Origin: Callaeas wilsoni
Lineage: Eukaryota; Chordata; Aves; Passeriformes; Callaeidae
Direction of reading: 5' to 3'
NCBI GenBank assembly: GCA_013398955.1
Contig: VWPU01004883.1
Span: 62,001-126,000 of the forward strand
Length of the DNA: 64,000 nt
Positions 13,166-24,645 of this stretch are shown here, one piece after another; position 1 is the stretch's first letter, and each line of letters begins with the position of its first letter. The translations under genes were made by a program, and so were the position numbers. Under the pieces are notes generated by a model. The model saw nothing but the letters and a program-made list of their open reading frames with translations. It ran no database searches and was not told where the DNA came from.

Positions 13166-13932
13166 TGCAGCTTGGGTCAAGCATTTGGTTTTTTGAGGCA
13201 TCTGGTTAAGGAAGGAGAAGTTGGTGTGGAGGAGTCAAGGCAAGGCCTTCTTAGGAAATTGTGCTGATAAAGTCTTATGTTAGATATGGGAAAGATCTTG
13301 GGTGTGTTCATGCCTTGCTGGTGCTTCCTCATTTCTCCAGCCTTGTCCACAAGACTTCTTGTTGAAGGAAATTTGTTGAAAGGAAATTTTTCTGTCGATG
13401 TTTGAATTCCCAAAGACAGACCAACTGCTTAGTTCTTGCATGGGCATCACAGAAGGGAAATGTGTTTATAGTCAGTTCCTCTCTCTGTCTCTCTTTGAAA
13501 GAGTCTTTGGTGTGTTTTCAGGCAGTAGTGGCTCAGCCATGCCCTGTTGTCCAGAAGAAATGCTGACAATTTCTCAGTGCAGTCATTCTGTTGCAGGAAT
13601 GTGTCCCTCCTAAGGAAGGAGAGGGGATAGAGTTGGGTTCAGAAGGAGTGCATGGCTACTGGTCTAGTAATTTTTTTGCTGGTGACCTGTTTTTGTTTTG
13701 TTTTTCCCTTAAACTGTGGTGGGATGGGACACTCAGAGGGTTGGGTGTGTGGTCAGAAGGAAGACTGGGGCATGGTGCTCGGTTAGAGTTTATAACAGTG
13801 TTCCAGCAAAATGTAATTTCCTTGTAATATTTTATGTATGGGCTGTTTTTACATATTTTCAATATTTAAAACAATGTCCATATTCATAACTTTTAAAATA
13901 TGTTCTCACTGTTAAGAGATGGAAATCAGTAA

Positions 13933-13985
13933 CAAAAAACACACACAAAAAAATCCCATCAAAACCCCCACAACAAACCCCCCAA
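13933..13985 (+). repeat. A/C-rich low-complexity tract
   Basis: The + strand is almost entirely A and C: ACACACACAAAAAAA is followed by runs such as AAAACCCCCACAACAAACC. Similar CAAAC-type tracts recur at 19594-19630, 41117-41166, 43590-43686, 45882-45911 and 47106-47133. Confidence 0.7.
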
Positions 13986-14639
13986 GCTTTCCTTTTATTC
14001 AAGCAACAACAATCAAATTCTTATGACTGGAATAACTACTGAAGAGGCTCTCTGTTTCTCAGCCAGAGAAAGCTTTTGAAATATTTATGGAAATAAACCA
14101 AAATGTGTCCCTTTCTGACTGTACAAATAAGAGATTATCAGATCTAGCCTATGGCAGTTGCAGTACATAGAGTCCAAAGCATCTACAACTAATAAAATAG
14201 AACGTATGCTTTAAAAAAAAGCTGTGAGGTTTTTTTAATGGGACTCTAGTGACAAAGCAGCACATTTCCATGGATTATCCTAATGAGAAAGTCCCTCTTT
14301 GTGCACCTTGCATTGGAGGTAAAAATTATCAATACATTAATCGATCTTTTAAAACCAAAAGTATAATTTATGTTGATGCATCTTTATCTACTTAAAGAGC
14401 AAGACTGAAGTCACTCTACAGCTCTTTCTGTGGTAGCTGGGAGAGTGGAGCAGGGCTGCTTCCATCCCCTCCCGTTGAATCCTGTGCACCAGGGGCAGAA
14501 TTGCAGCACAGCTTGTCTGACTGTGTCACACTCCCAATTTACGGAGTTGAACTTGCTCATCTGGGTCTTACGCCTTGCTTTTCATTCTGCAAATCTCGCT
14601 CTGCTGTGAGAATTGGAGCTGGTTGAAGTCAGAGTGCAT

Positions 14640-15040
14640 TCTGATGATTCACAGAAGAATCAGCAGAGCCAGGTTTGTAAGGAGAAGTAATACCTTTTAT
14701 TAGCCCCACTGATAGGATTAGCAGACAGACACGCGTGTGGGCACACGGCCAACGCTCACATCTGATAGAGAAGCAAAAGCCTTGGAGCTAAATGCAGGTT
14801 GAGAACGATTGCTCTGAGTTTAACTTGATTAATCAATTGGACCATTTGAGAGAGAAGAGGGTGGGCACATTTGGGACAGGTATCAGAAGAGATGGAAGGG
14901 CTGTTAGCACGCATGAGAAGGAGACTGTCCAGTTCCTTCTGACAGCAGAGTTTGGATACTTGGAGAAGACAAACAATCAGCAGAATGATCTTTCTCCTAT
15001 AGAAGGAGATAGATGCCTCACAGTATTTAAAAGCGAATAG
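14640..15040 (-). repeat. Possible ancient amniote retroposon remnant
   Basis: On the minus strand, near 14715-14685, the sequence CAGTGGGGCTAATAAAAGGT followed by ATTAC resembles the conserved tail (GGTCTAATAAAAGGTATTAC) that I associate with old amniote retroposons. The preceding part, up to about 15040, has open frames on both strands (minus 15067-14756, plus 14792-15040) and may be the body. The family assignment is from memory of the tail only; the extent is a guess. Confidence 0.3.
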
Positions 15041-17821
15041 TGTGTGCCATGTTTTTGTTGGAGCCACATCCCAGTAAATCCTGTGCTTAACTGACTCAGC
15101 ACTGGGGTGTCAGCCTTGCAGTTAAGGGTCTAGAACTTACATTTTATATTAGCCAAAAATACTATTTTCTAAATTGTCAATAAAATAATTTTGCTATATT
15201 GTTTGACTTACCTCCTCTGGGCACTCAGGTGCAGCAGCAAGTCTGAACTGCCAAGACAGTGACTGCTGAATGAGTTTTGCTTTGCTTGTCCAAACCCTTT
15301 CTAGGATCAAGTCCTTGTTCCCTGAGCCCTGCTGCGAGTGCTGTGGACTCTGCTGACTCTGGGAAAGGCCAGCTGCAGATACCATGTGGGATGTTGATGC
15401 TCATGGCAAAATCTGTTGTCACTTTTGAGTAACTGTTTGGACTTAACAGCAGCATAATTAACTTGTTTATTTTTTTAAATTGTGTCCTGTTAATACAAGT
15501 GCACCTGCTGCTGTGTTACCTTGAATCTTGATGTGCAGTTGATGCACAGCCATGAGTGGTAAGTCTCTAACTCACCTATTTCAGAGTAACATGATGTCTT
15601 TTAAGAGTGTGTTTGTCAGATTTTTTTCTTTCCTGATTACATCCAAAAGGGGGGAAAAATGCTGATAATAACTGTGATTATAAAAACACAAGTAACAGTA
15701 AGATAACCTGGGGCAGAGTAGTGCCTAAAAATACTTGTTGTTTTTAAGCTAATTACATTTTATATTGCCAGTGACCTTTCAGAAACCTTTCATTTGCATG
15801 GATTGCTGATGCCTCCAAGGAAATGCCTTTATGCAAAGAGAAAATGCATTCCAGTCATCTCCTCAAACCAGAATGCAGGTCTGCTGTCTGTAGAATGTGC
15901 CCTTTCTCACAAGGACTTCGTAAGAGGCTTGTTCTGAACTGCAGGGAGAGCTTTTCCTGGTGGAGAAGACGATCACCCAGGATGTGGCATCTCACCAAGC
16001 TGCTGCTTGAAGGTGAGGGCTCTGTGTATAGACAAGGATGGGGGACATTCTTGAACTTACAGAAGTATTCATTAATACTTAAAGGCAGAGGAGACTTGAA
16101 ATTCATTCTGACTCCCTCGGGAAATTTGTGGCTCAGTGGTAAACTTACAAATGGTGAACTGTGGGCCTTGTTTCAAACGTATGTGCCTCATATAAGGCAG
16201 AAATTCCTCAGTTTTTGCAAGCTTTTAGTTTGGATTTTTAAATTTTGTATTGAAGTTATTACTTCACATCTTCCCTGAATGAATGCCGAAGGTCTTGAAC
16301 TGAGCACAGGAGAGTGAGGCTGGATGAAGTTTTAGTGGTTTCTCCTTTCCCATCCTCTGGAGACAGTTGTCTAATTCCTGAATGAGACCTGAGCAAGAGA
16401 GAGCAGAGTGGTTGCAGCTCCCATGGATAATGCAGCTGTCACTGAGGCTGCCAGAAGTTACCGTGTCCTTCTCCTTGCAAACCCAGCAGACCTGGTCAGA
16501 CAGCCTCAGACTTCATTGGTTTTGATGTTTTAAAAATAAAGTGAGTGGCATCTTTTGTTAACGTGTACAGACTTTGAAGACGTTTGTCTTGTCCTTAAGG
16601 AAGTGAATCAAGACAAGGACTCGGTGTAGATGGTACCATGTTTGATCAGTCAGGCTAATTTTTAATTCAGTTTTTTTCCACAGCACTTTTAAAGAGTAAG
16701 TTCCTTCCCCAGTTACCTTACTTCAAAGAAGCAGACCACCATCATTGTCTCTGCTGCAAGATATCGAAGCACATTCTTGAAACATGAAAGAGAGAATTGG
16801 ACATAAGAAATCCGTGAGACTTGGCTGATTGTTACCAACACAGAACCATGTACATATTCCCGTGCTGGGATTTATCCCACTCAGTGCTCATCACTGTGTC
16901 AGAAGAGGCTTTTGTGGAGCTCAGGTCAAGTGCAGAAAACTTGGGACCAACACAAGTCCAGGACTTGTAAAAATGCTTTTCTTAGAAGGAGGCTGGTGGT
17001 AAAAGCCATGTGTGTCTGCTGTGTTTTTACACCTGACCTAGACTGGGAGCCTCTCTGAAGTACAGTAAATGTTATTTATTCTTCCCAAGTGTTCACAAGG
17101 ATATGTGTTTCTGCTTGTGGTCAATGATGTGGTGCTTTTTAATGTGCTAAAGCTGCTTCAGGTAAAGAGGCTGGATGGAAATTGAGAGACCTCTGTAAGA
17201 CAGGACTGCAGAAACATTCAAAACTCAGTGGACCTTTGGAAGCAATTTTGTTCTGGGCTCTGATTTTGACCCAGGACTTGTGTGTAATGTTCAGCAAGTC
17301 AGCACAATCTGTCCTCTGGCTGGTGGGAGTTAACAAACCTTGTGACAGAATTTAGCAGAGCATGTCTTTGTCACTGCTTGCGCAGGGCTTTCTCAAAGAG
17401 CAGTTCGTGGCACTTGCAAATCCTAAAGCTTTTGCCTATGCCCCAAACAGACTCTTTTGAATTCTTCCAAATATAAACATGAGAGGAAGCAGGTAAATTT
17501 TGTTTTGCTTCAATTAGCTTTGTATCCCATGCATCAAATAGCATCCTATTAAGAAAACAGTGGGACCCCTCCTAAGGAAAAGAAGAAGCTGGCAGTATTC
17601 CGTGGTCCTGGAATAAACCACTGTGCAAAGAGACTCTGTCTTAGTCTCCTGTACAGTCCATACTTGTACTGTTGGAGTGACAGAGGGGAAGAGTTGTGAG
17701 AAAACAGCTTTGGTTTGGAACTGCAACAGGGATTTGTTATGGCAGTCAAAGTTTTGCTTTGGCGTGGATTTGCTGGTTTGCCTTACGTATTTTAAAGGTG
17801 TGTAGTGAGGAAGAAATAGGG

Positions 17822-18245
17822 AGCAACCTGTGAAGGTGGTGAAAGGTCTGGAGGAGAAGCCATGCAAGGAGGGGCTGAGGTCTCCTGGTTTGTTCAGCTG
17901 GAAGAGACTGAGGGGAGACTCATCAGGGCTGCGGCTCCTGCCGAGGGGCAGCGCAGGGGCAGCTCCAGTCTCTGCTCCTGACCAGGGACAGGACCTGTGG
18001 GAGCAGCTGGAGCTGTGCCAAGGGAGCTTTAGGGTGGGTATCAGGAAGAAGTTCTTCCCCCAGAGGGTGGCTGGGCACTGAATAGGCTCCCCAGGGAACG
18101 GGCATGGCCCCAAGGCTCCCAGAGCTCCAGGAGTGTTTGGACAACGCTCTCAGGGACAGAGTGGGGTTATGGAGTGTCTGTGCAGGGCTAGAAGTAGGAT
18201 TTTGATGATCTCTGTCAGTCCCAACTCAGGAGATTCTGTGATTCT
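17822..18245 (+). mobile_element. CR1 LINE fragment, sense orientation
   Basis: The fragment begins with GAAGGTGGTGAAAGGTCTGG, typical of the end of CR1 ORF2. It continues through GAAGAAGTTCTTCCCCCAGA and GTGTTTGGACAACGCTCTCA, and ends in the CR1 3' tail with GATTCTGTGATTCT at about 18232-18245. The reading frame is broken by substitutions and indels. The long minus-strand frame at 17514-18113 (199 codons), the longest open frame in the window, is only the antisense of this repeat plus flank and is not a gene. Confidence 0.92.
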
Positions 18246-20290
18246 AAAAATTATACATTCCAACTCCAGCTCCTGCAGAAAAGGGGTGGAGTGTGAAGAG
18301 GAAAAGTATGTCATTACTGCCAAACCAGCTGCAGACCCATGTATGAGAGTAAATCATTGATATTTCAGGTCACCACTTTGATAAACAAATTTTAGAAAGT
18401 GAGAATGAAAACCCGAGGAAACAATGCAGAAGACTGAATCTGTGTGTGTTAATGTCCCTTGAGCCCCTAGCAGGCAGGAGAAAAGGTTGTTAGAATTCTA
18501 ATTTGATTTAAATTCCTTTTGATTTTGTCGTCCATGCCAATTCTGTGTATATTGTCACTGGAAAGTGAGCAGAGAATGCTTAAGACTCCCTTACCTTTAT
18601 GCTTGGCTAATTTTATGGCCCTCCCATATTTTGTAGCTGTAAATGTTGCAGACTTTATTACATTTAAACTGGTTTTAATATAGTTGGTCGTAAAAATTAA
18701 TAAATGAGAGGCAGTGTCCACTGCAGTGATGCATTCAGTTCAGGGAGGATGCTTGCAAGTCACTGAAAGGCTTAAACTGCAACTCCAGGATCATCTGCTT
18801 AGTGAAACCAGTGTAGAAATAAAAAACCCCAACCTGTCACAGCTGAGAATGAATTTCATTGTTAAAAAATTCCTCCTTTTTCTTTCATCTGAGGAGCTGG
18901 TTTATGCTTTGAGGCATCAATCCAAATGTGAGGAGAGGAGGGAGGCTGTTCCTTTCTTTTTCATAGAAAGGTTCAGCAAGTTCTGTACACTGTACAGCTG
19001 TACATATATATATAAAAAATAGGTATTTGTACAGTATGGTGTAGCTGACTGCTGAGGAGCAGCTCTAGTTTATCTGTTAATTGCAATTATTCCATCTGCA
19101 ACCCGTAAGTCTTTATGATTTCATGCATCTGCTTCCAGGAGGTTAATTACTCCTGCTGCATTAAAAGCTGAAATAGCATGGGTAGTTACTGGAGGATGGT
19201 TGCATGGATGTGTTTGACATTTCTTAAGTGTTGAGCATTTGGCTTTGAGACTTCCTTCAGAGTGGCAGGGCTGGTGTCTGATCTCCACATGGGTCACAGC
19301 TTCATTTAATACCTTTTGACATTAAAACTGTTTGAGAACTGATGCCTGTGGTTTTGTCTGTTCTCATTTCATCATGGCTTAACAGTTGGTAAATGTTCCT
19401 GTAAAATGTTTATGATGGTTTCTTCGAGTGACAGCTTCAGTTGCCACATCCTGAACTTGTATCTCAGCAGCTGCTTTGCACCAACCTTCACGTTCAGCAC
19501 AGGCTGGGAGCCACAGAGGAGCCAGGGGCTGAGCACACTTGCTTGGGTTGTTTTATACCATGTAACAACAGGCACCGTTTGTTTTGCTGCTTCTCTTAAA
19601 AAAACCCACAAAAAACCAAACAAAAAGCCCCTTAATTCATCAGAATTATTAGACCTGTTTGTCTGAGATGTCACAACAGCAGAACGAGTTGGGACACGGT
19701 GTCCATCTGAGGCACAGTTGGCACGTTGGAGCCCTCTGCCCACTAACCTGAAACCTCAATGTAAACCTGAACGACTTTCCAGGCTGGCAGTAATGGCTGT
19801 GATAAATCAGCCTGCTTTTTGTTTGTGCAAATGATCTAATGGTCAGGGAACTTGGACACAGAACCACATTAAATAAATTTATTTTAATAATTCCTTTATA
19901 GCATCCATTTAATCATTCTGGGAGCCAGTGCAGATTTATTTTGGAGCGTGCAAAACAGGTATCCCATCAATCATTCAGCTTTGGCTACATCTAAACAAAT
20001 ATCTGGATAGCTAACTTTTTCCTTTTTTTAAAAAATCTGCCTTATTTTCTCATTGCTTCTTGATTTCTACTGCAGGAAAAAAATCAAAAAGAAAATTAGA
20101 AAGCCTTGACTTTGTGCATTCCTGAGTAAATTTTGCATTGTGTTGCATTTGATTTCTTGTACCAAACTTTTAACTGTTATTTGAAGGACAGTGAGAAGGA
20201 AATGATGCCAAGTTTGCTCATTTGCTGCTCTTTAAAACCTCAAATTTTTCTGTTCTAAAAGCTTGCCTTTTTGGTTTTTTTTTTTCCAAA
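18246..20290. other. Unique AT-rich DNA, no gene seen
   Basis: This sequence holds short chance frames (18467-18721 minus, 18714-19022 plus, 19372-19743 minus) and a low-complexity A/C tract at 19594-19630. There are no recognisable exons, promoters or mobile elements. Confidence 0.55.
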
Positions 20291-20730
20291 TCCCAGAATG
20301 GTTCAGGTTGGAAGGGACCATGGGGTCATCTGGTGCAACCTCCCTGCTCGGGCAGGGCCATCCCAGAGCATGTGGCACAGGCTTGTGTCCAGACAGCTCT
20401 GGAACAGGGAGCTCACACCCTCTCTGGGCAGATGTTCAGGGCTCAGTCAGTGCCCAGGACAGAAATTCCTCCTCCAGTCCAGGTGGAACCCTCTGGGGTC
20501 AGCTCCTGCCCGTTCCTCTGGTGTCATTGCTGGCCCCCCAGAGCAGAGCCTGGGCCCTGCTCGGAGCCCTCCCTGCGGACAGGGACACCCGGGGATGGGC
20601 TCCCATCTCAGCTGTCCCTTCCTGAGACTGAGCAGCCCCAGCTCCCTCAGCCTTTTCTCACAAGGAGATGCTCCAGCCCCCTCAGCATGGCTGTTGCCTT
20701 CCCCTGGACCCGCTCCAGGAGGTATTTCAG
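20291..20730 (-). mobile_element. CR1 LINE fragment, antisense orientation
   Basis: The + strand starts with TCCCAGAATGGTTCAGGTTG and GAAGGGACCATGGGGTCATC, the inverted 3' end of a CR1 copy, and runs into inverted ORF2 C-terminal sequence (CAGCCCCAGCTCCCTCAGCC, then TTTTCTCACAAGGAGATGCT). It is GC-rich relative to its flanks. Several long + frames (120-202 codons) and a minus frame overlap it; all are repeat-derived. The CR1 subtype differs from the copy at 12692, with a different 3' UTR. Confidence 0.9.
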
Positions 20731-23700
20731 TAACACAGCCTGGCCAGCTTACATGGCTTGGTGGAGCTGGCTCTAAACAGTTCTGTAGCTTAGAACAAAT
20801 CCTCTCTTTGGAGGGCTTGTCTTTGCAAAGATGGGGACAAAGGAAAGCCAAAACTTTGTACCTTTGTGGTAGTGGTTGAGTTTTGCGTTTTCAGCAGTGC
20901 CCTGTCCAGCCAGCTGCGAGGTCTGGTGCATTCCCACCTTGCCCAGCTGTGCCTCTGACCCTGGGCAAGGTGGGCTCTGCTCAGCACAGAACAGCGTGAG
21001 TTGGAGAGGAGGCACAAAGCTCTTCATATGGGAATCCATCCAGCATTTGGAATCGTACCTTTTTCTCTGCCTGGCACCCCCAGCACTGTCCACTGGAAAG
21101 GAGAAATGAGGCTTGGAAATTGAGAGACCTCAGTTGAGTGCAGCCCAGGAGTGTGTAAAAGTACTAAAATAATATCTTTTGCAGCATGTATTTTGGCAAG
21201 ATGAGTTAATGTGTTTTACTGCTCCATAGTGGAAGTCTCAGATTTCACTCAGGCTCTTTCCATCTGTCTTTAAATTGTGTTCACAATTTCATTTTTTCTA
21301 TTTTTCATTTCTTTCTTTTTGTCTCTTAGTTCTTTTAGCCCTTCATGGGTCCCATGTAACTTAAAGGTCTGCAATACCTTACCCAGTCTCTTTGAAATAA
21401 ACTCTCTCACGTAGAAATTGCCAGCAGGGAGACCATTGGACATGATGTAGCATTCATTTCTCTGCTGCACTGGGTAATGATTTCCTGGTTCCAGGAGCAA
21501 GAGATTAAAATTCTGGTGAGAGGATTTGCCCCCTTCCTCACTCAGCAAGGCCCCTGTGCCAGAGCTCAATCACTTCCTCTGCAGCAGCAGGAGCAGAGGG
21601 AATGTGATACTGTGGTCATTCAATCAGAGGGAGAAATGCTTTAATCTCTACTATTCTGTCTGATAAATGCTTTCTTCTTTGTTCTGAATTCAGATCTCTA
21701 GTGTTCCTATTGTTGCAGGGATTGGCGGAGAAGAGAGATCATCCTGTCCAGTTAAGTGTTCGGTGATGATGCCTTCCTTTATTCCCAGAGGTACTTTGTG
21801 ATTTAGTAAGAGAAATGCAATTGCAGGAAGGGCAGAAAAAGCAGAGGAAAGAAGTGGGACTATCTGGCAAATCCCACCACAGCTAGTAAATTCCCTAACA
21901 CAAGTACAGGATGTCTTGTGAGAGACTTTTATTTGCAGAAGAACAGCAGAGATAGAGCAGCTTCAGCTCGTGGTCTTTGCTCTGAATATTTGGGGTGCTC
22001 CATATTAATTGGACAAATGAATTTCTGACCCGTGCAGCCACTTCCTTTGTCGTGTGTTCCTCTTCACTGCAGCAGCTGCACAAAAATGTGATGGATGGGT
22101 ATTGACTTTGCTGCTTTCTTTTGCTCCCTTTGCTGTATTGACACGAGTTAATAGGGCAGAAGTGGAAGACAGACTCAGTACAAAGTGGAGAGAGATTTTA
22201 TGTCAATAGGGTTTGTAAGATAAGAAATACAGCATTAAGGGTGAACACACAGGAGAGTTAATAGCTAACAAACCACTCGATGTGTTGACAGGAGAAAGAC
22301 ACTGACCAGGAGGCATAAACTCTTTTTCGATGAAAATATGTTTTCTTGTTTGGTGTGATGTGTTATTAGTAATTAGTTTTTCTCAGTGCTGTCAAATGCT
22401 GAAAGATGGGTTGTTGTCTTTTATAATGCTGTTATAATGTTTCATTATGTTGGCTTTATGAGTTTTTGTTCAATTAGTTGATCACACTATTAGAGGAGAG
22501 TGCCTCCCTTTTTATTAATACTACTACATCCATATGCTCCCTTGATTTGGCCATATTAAAAGTGGAAATGAGTGTGTTAAGTGAAATTTAAGCTTGAAGG
22601 TGATTGGAAATGGAAGGCAGAACAAGTTCTGACTGAGCAATAATAGTTCACCCATCCTCAAAAGGCTTTAGATCATTTAAGCTACTTAATAAATGGAGTG
22701 TGTATTCCAGAATTTTAAACCAGTTGTTAGTAAGGAGCCCACTGGAAGGATACTCTGGCTGTACATCCAAATGAAGAAAAAACATTTTAGATGTTCTTGT
22801 GTTCAGTGGTTAAAATAACCTCTGCTGATACATAGCAGTAGTAAGAAATACTTTCATTGGTGTTAGGAAACAAGTTGAACATCTTAAAGTAAGTGCTGTG
22901 CTACCACTGAACAGGACATTGTTGGATCCTTAGAATGTTGCTGAATTACAGAAAGGAGACTGCCAGGGGCAAGAAGCAGCCCTGGATAACAAATTGCAGC
23001 AGGTATTTGGAAACCAGCTAAATACATGTTCACTGGAAGATGAAAGGAGACTCTTCGTATCTCTTATAATTATGAAAGAGATGAACTGTGCTGCTGGCAA
23101 AGTTATTTAGATGGGTTGACAATTGAAAAATGAGTAGTTTAGTTAAATATTGGAAAGCTAGAAATGAATGAGAGTGCTTAGACCAAGTTAATTATGCATG
23201 GATATGTGCTTTAGGTGTGGGGGGAAAATGGCAAGGGGTATTTGCTGGGCCAAGTTTTCAGTTTGCCTTTTGTTTGGAAGCTCTTTTTAATGAGAAGGAT
23301 GCACAGTAATTTTCATCTGATTAATGTTTGTGGCATTTTAATGTTCTTTTAAAATGGACATCTGCGTAAATTTCTAAAGGGGCCCTGCCTAGTTTGGCTC
23401 ATGAAGTTCTGCTTTTGTACTGGACTTGGGTAGAGCTAGAAGAAGAAAAAGCATAATTTAGTGCACTGCAGGCCAAAATATTAAACCCATGCTAGAGACA
23501 AATAATGATATAAGCTGAAGAGTTCCCTAGAAATAACCTTTCCTTAGTGACCTTCTTAGGAGGAAGGAAACAAAGAGAACTTCTTTCTCTTCCTGCTTCA
23601 AATGTCATTTTTCTTTGGCTTAAAATCTTTATACCAAAACATGCAATAAATATGTTCCTGCCTGGTTGTCCTGGAAATATGAAATCCATTGCTGAAGGCC

Positions 23701-24544
23701 GTAGGTAGAGAGGCAGTAGAAAGCTCCAGCCTGTTGTTCCAGTGAGGTACATCACACTTAATGTGGCAGTAGGAAGTCTTTGGAGGCAGATGGAGGCTGT
23801 ACTGGCTGGAGGTCAGGTCACTTGGGGGCCAGCAGAAATGGTGAATTCAGAACTGAGGATTTGCAGCTTGGGCTGGAGTTTGCATAGACAGTCACGTTTC
23901 AGATGTGTATCATGAGTATTATGAATATTTAGTTCTGGTTTCTTATCTTTACCAAATGTTACATGACAAAGTGCAGGTTGGTTGATAATCACAGGTTGGT
24001 CAGCAGAGCTGGCAGAAGCTTGTTCTTTAGAAAAACACCCCACCAAGATTAGTGATTCCTATTGAAACCTTTGATCATGGCCAAACAGCTGCTATTCCTC
24101 TAAAATACCTTATCGAGGACGAGTGTTGTGATCAGATTTGTTTTCAGGGCTGCCATCAGTTTTTGGGGTGTGAACAAGTTCAGACACAGGAGGGACTTGT
24201 GTGAGCTTCTCATATAATCATATCTCAGTCCCTTGACTGGGACTACACAGATACTTCATTTTTAAGTCTCTGCCAAACAGATGATGGAAGTGACATTCTG
24301 CTGTTAGGTACCCTGACAGTTGAGCTGTTAATCGTGATGGAATTTGAATGGGGCATTTAACTGTGCAAAGCTTTTTCTGTCCTTTTGTTAATTAACTGGA
24401 TTATCCATCTATCTGTGTCTTCCAAGAGAAGGCATGGTGCATGTTCATTTGCATGGACAGTCTCCATCTTGTTTTGAAATGTCATGCTGAGATCGGTATC
24501 TTTGTTTCCAAATAATAGGAGATCAAAGTTTTGGTGAAGCATAA
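20731..24544. other. Unique DNA with a strong hairpin, no gene seen
   Basis: This stretch contains a perfect 14-bp inverted repeat at 20933-20974 (see that entry). The remainder is AT-rich and single-copy. Minus frames at 21270-21569, 23492-23755 and 23813-24046 lack exon signals and recognisable protein content. Confidence 0.5.
20933..20974. repeat. Perfect 14-bp inverted repeat (hairpin)
   Basis: The left arm CCCACCTTGCCCAG (20933-20946) is exactly complementary to the right arm CTGGGCAAGGTGGG (20961-20974), with a 14-base loop. Ten of the 14 pairs are G-C. No T-tract follows, and no repeat family is recognised around it. Confidence 0.9.
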
Positions 24545-24645
24545 AATCCCAGAAAGGTTTGGGTTGGAAGGGACCTCAGAGATCATCTTGTTCCAACCCC
24601 CTGCCATGGGCAGGGACACCTTCCACTAGCCCAGGTTGCTTTGTA
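24545..24645 (-). mobile_element. CR1 3'-end scrap, antisense
   Basis: The fragment is about 100 bases: TCCCAGAAAGGTTTGGGTTG, GAAGGGACCTCAGAGATCAT and CCATGGGCAGGGACACCTTC, followed by CACTAGCCCAGGTTGCT. This is the inverted 3' UTR of a CR1 element, with nothing left of ORF2. Confidence 0.9.

Larger units (their letters stand above)
13166..17821. other. Unique DNA between two CR1 copies, with an old retroposon remnant
   Basis: This is mostly single-copy AT-rich sequence. The + frame at 15823-16278 (151 codons) is the longest unexplained + frame here; it matches no family I know and has no good splice pair. An A/C-rich low-complexity tract lies at 13933-13985. A remnant of an older retroposon is annotated separately at 14640-15040. 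A minus-strand exon candidate at 15212-15372 is discussed in the findings. Confidence 0.5.

Noticed and set aside
17514..18113. 199-codon minus-strand frame, long enough to suggest a gene
   Set aside because: It is mostly the antisense of the sense-oriented CR1 fragment at 17822-18245; its peptide has no relation to known proteins.
20222..20879. Overlapping + frames of 120, 184 and 202 codons
   Set aside because: They lie over an inverted, GC-rich CR1 fragment and exist because repeat GC content lowers stop-codon frequency.
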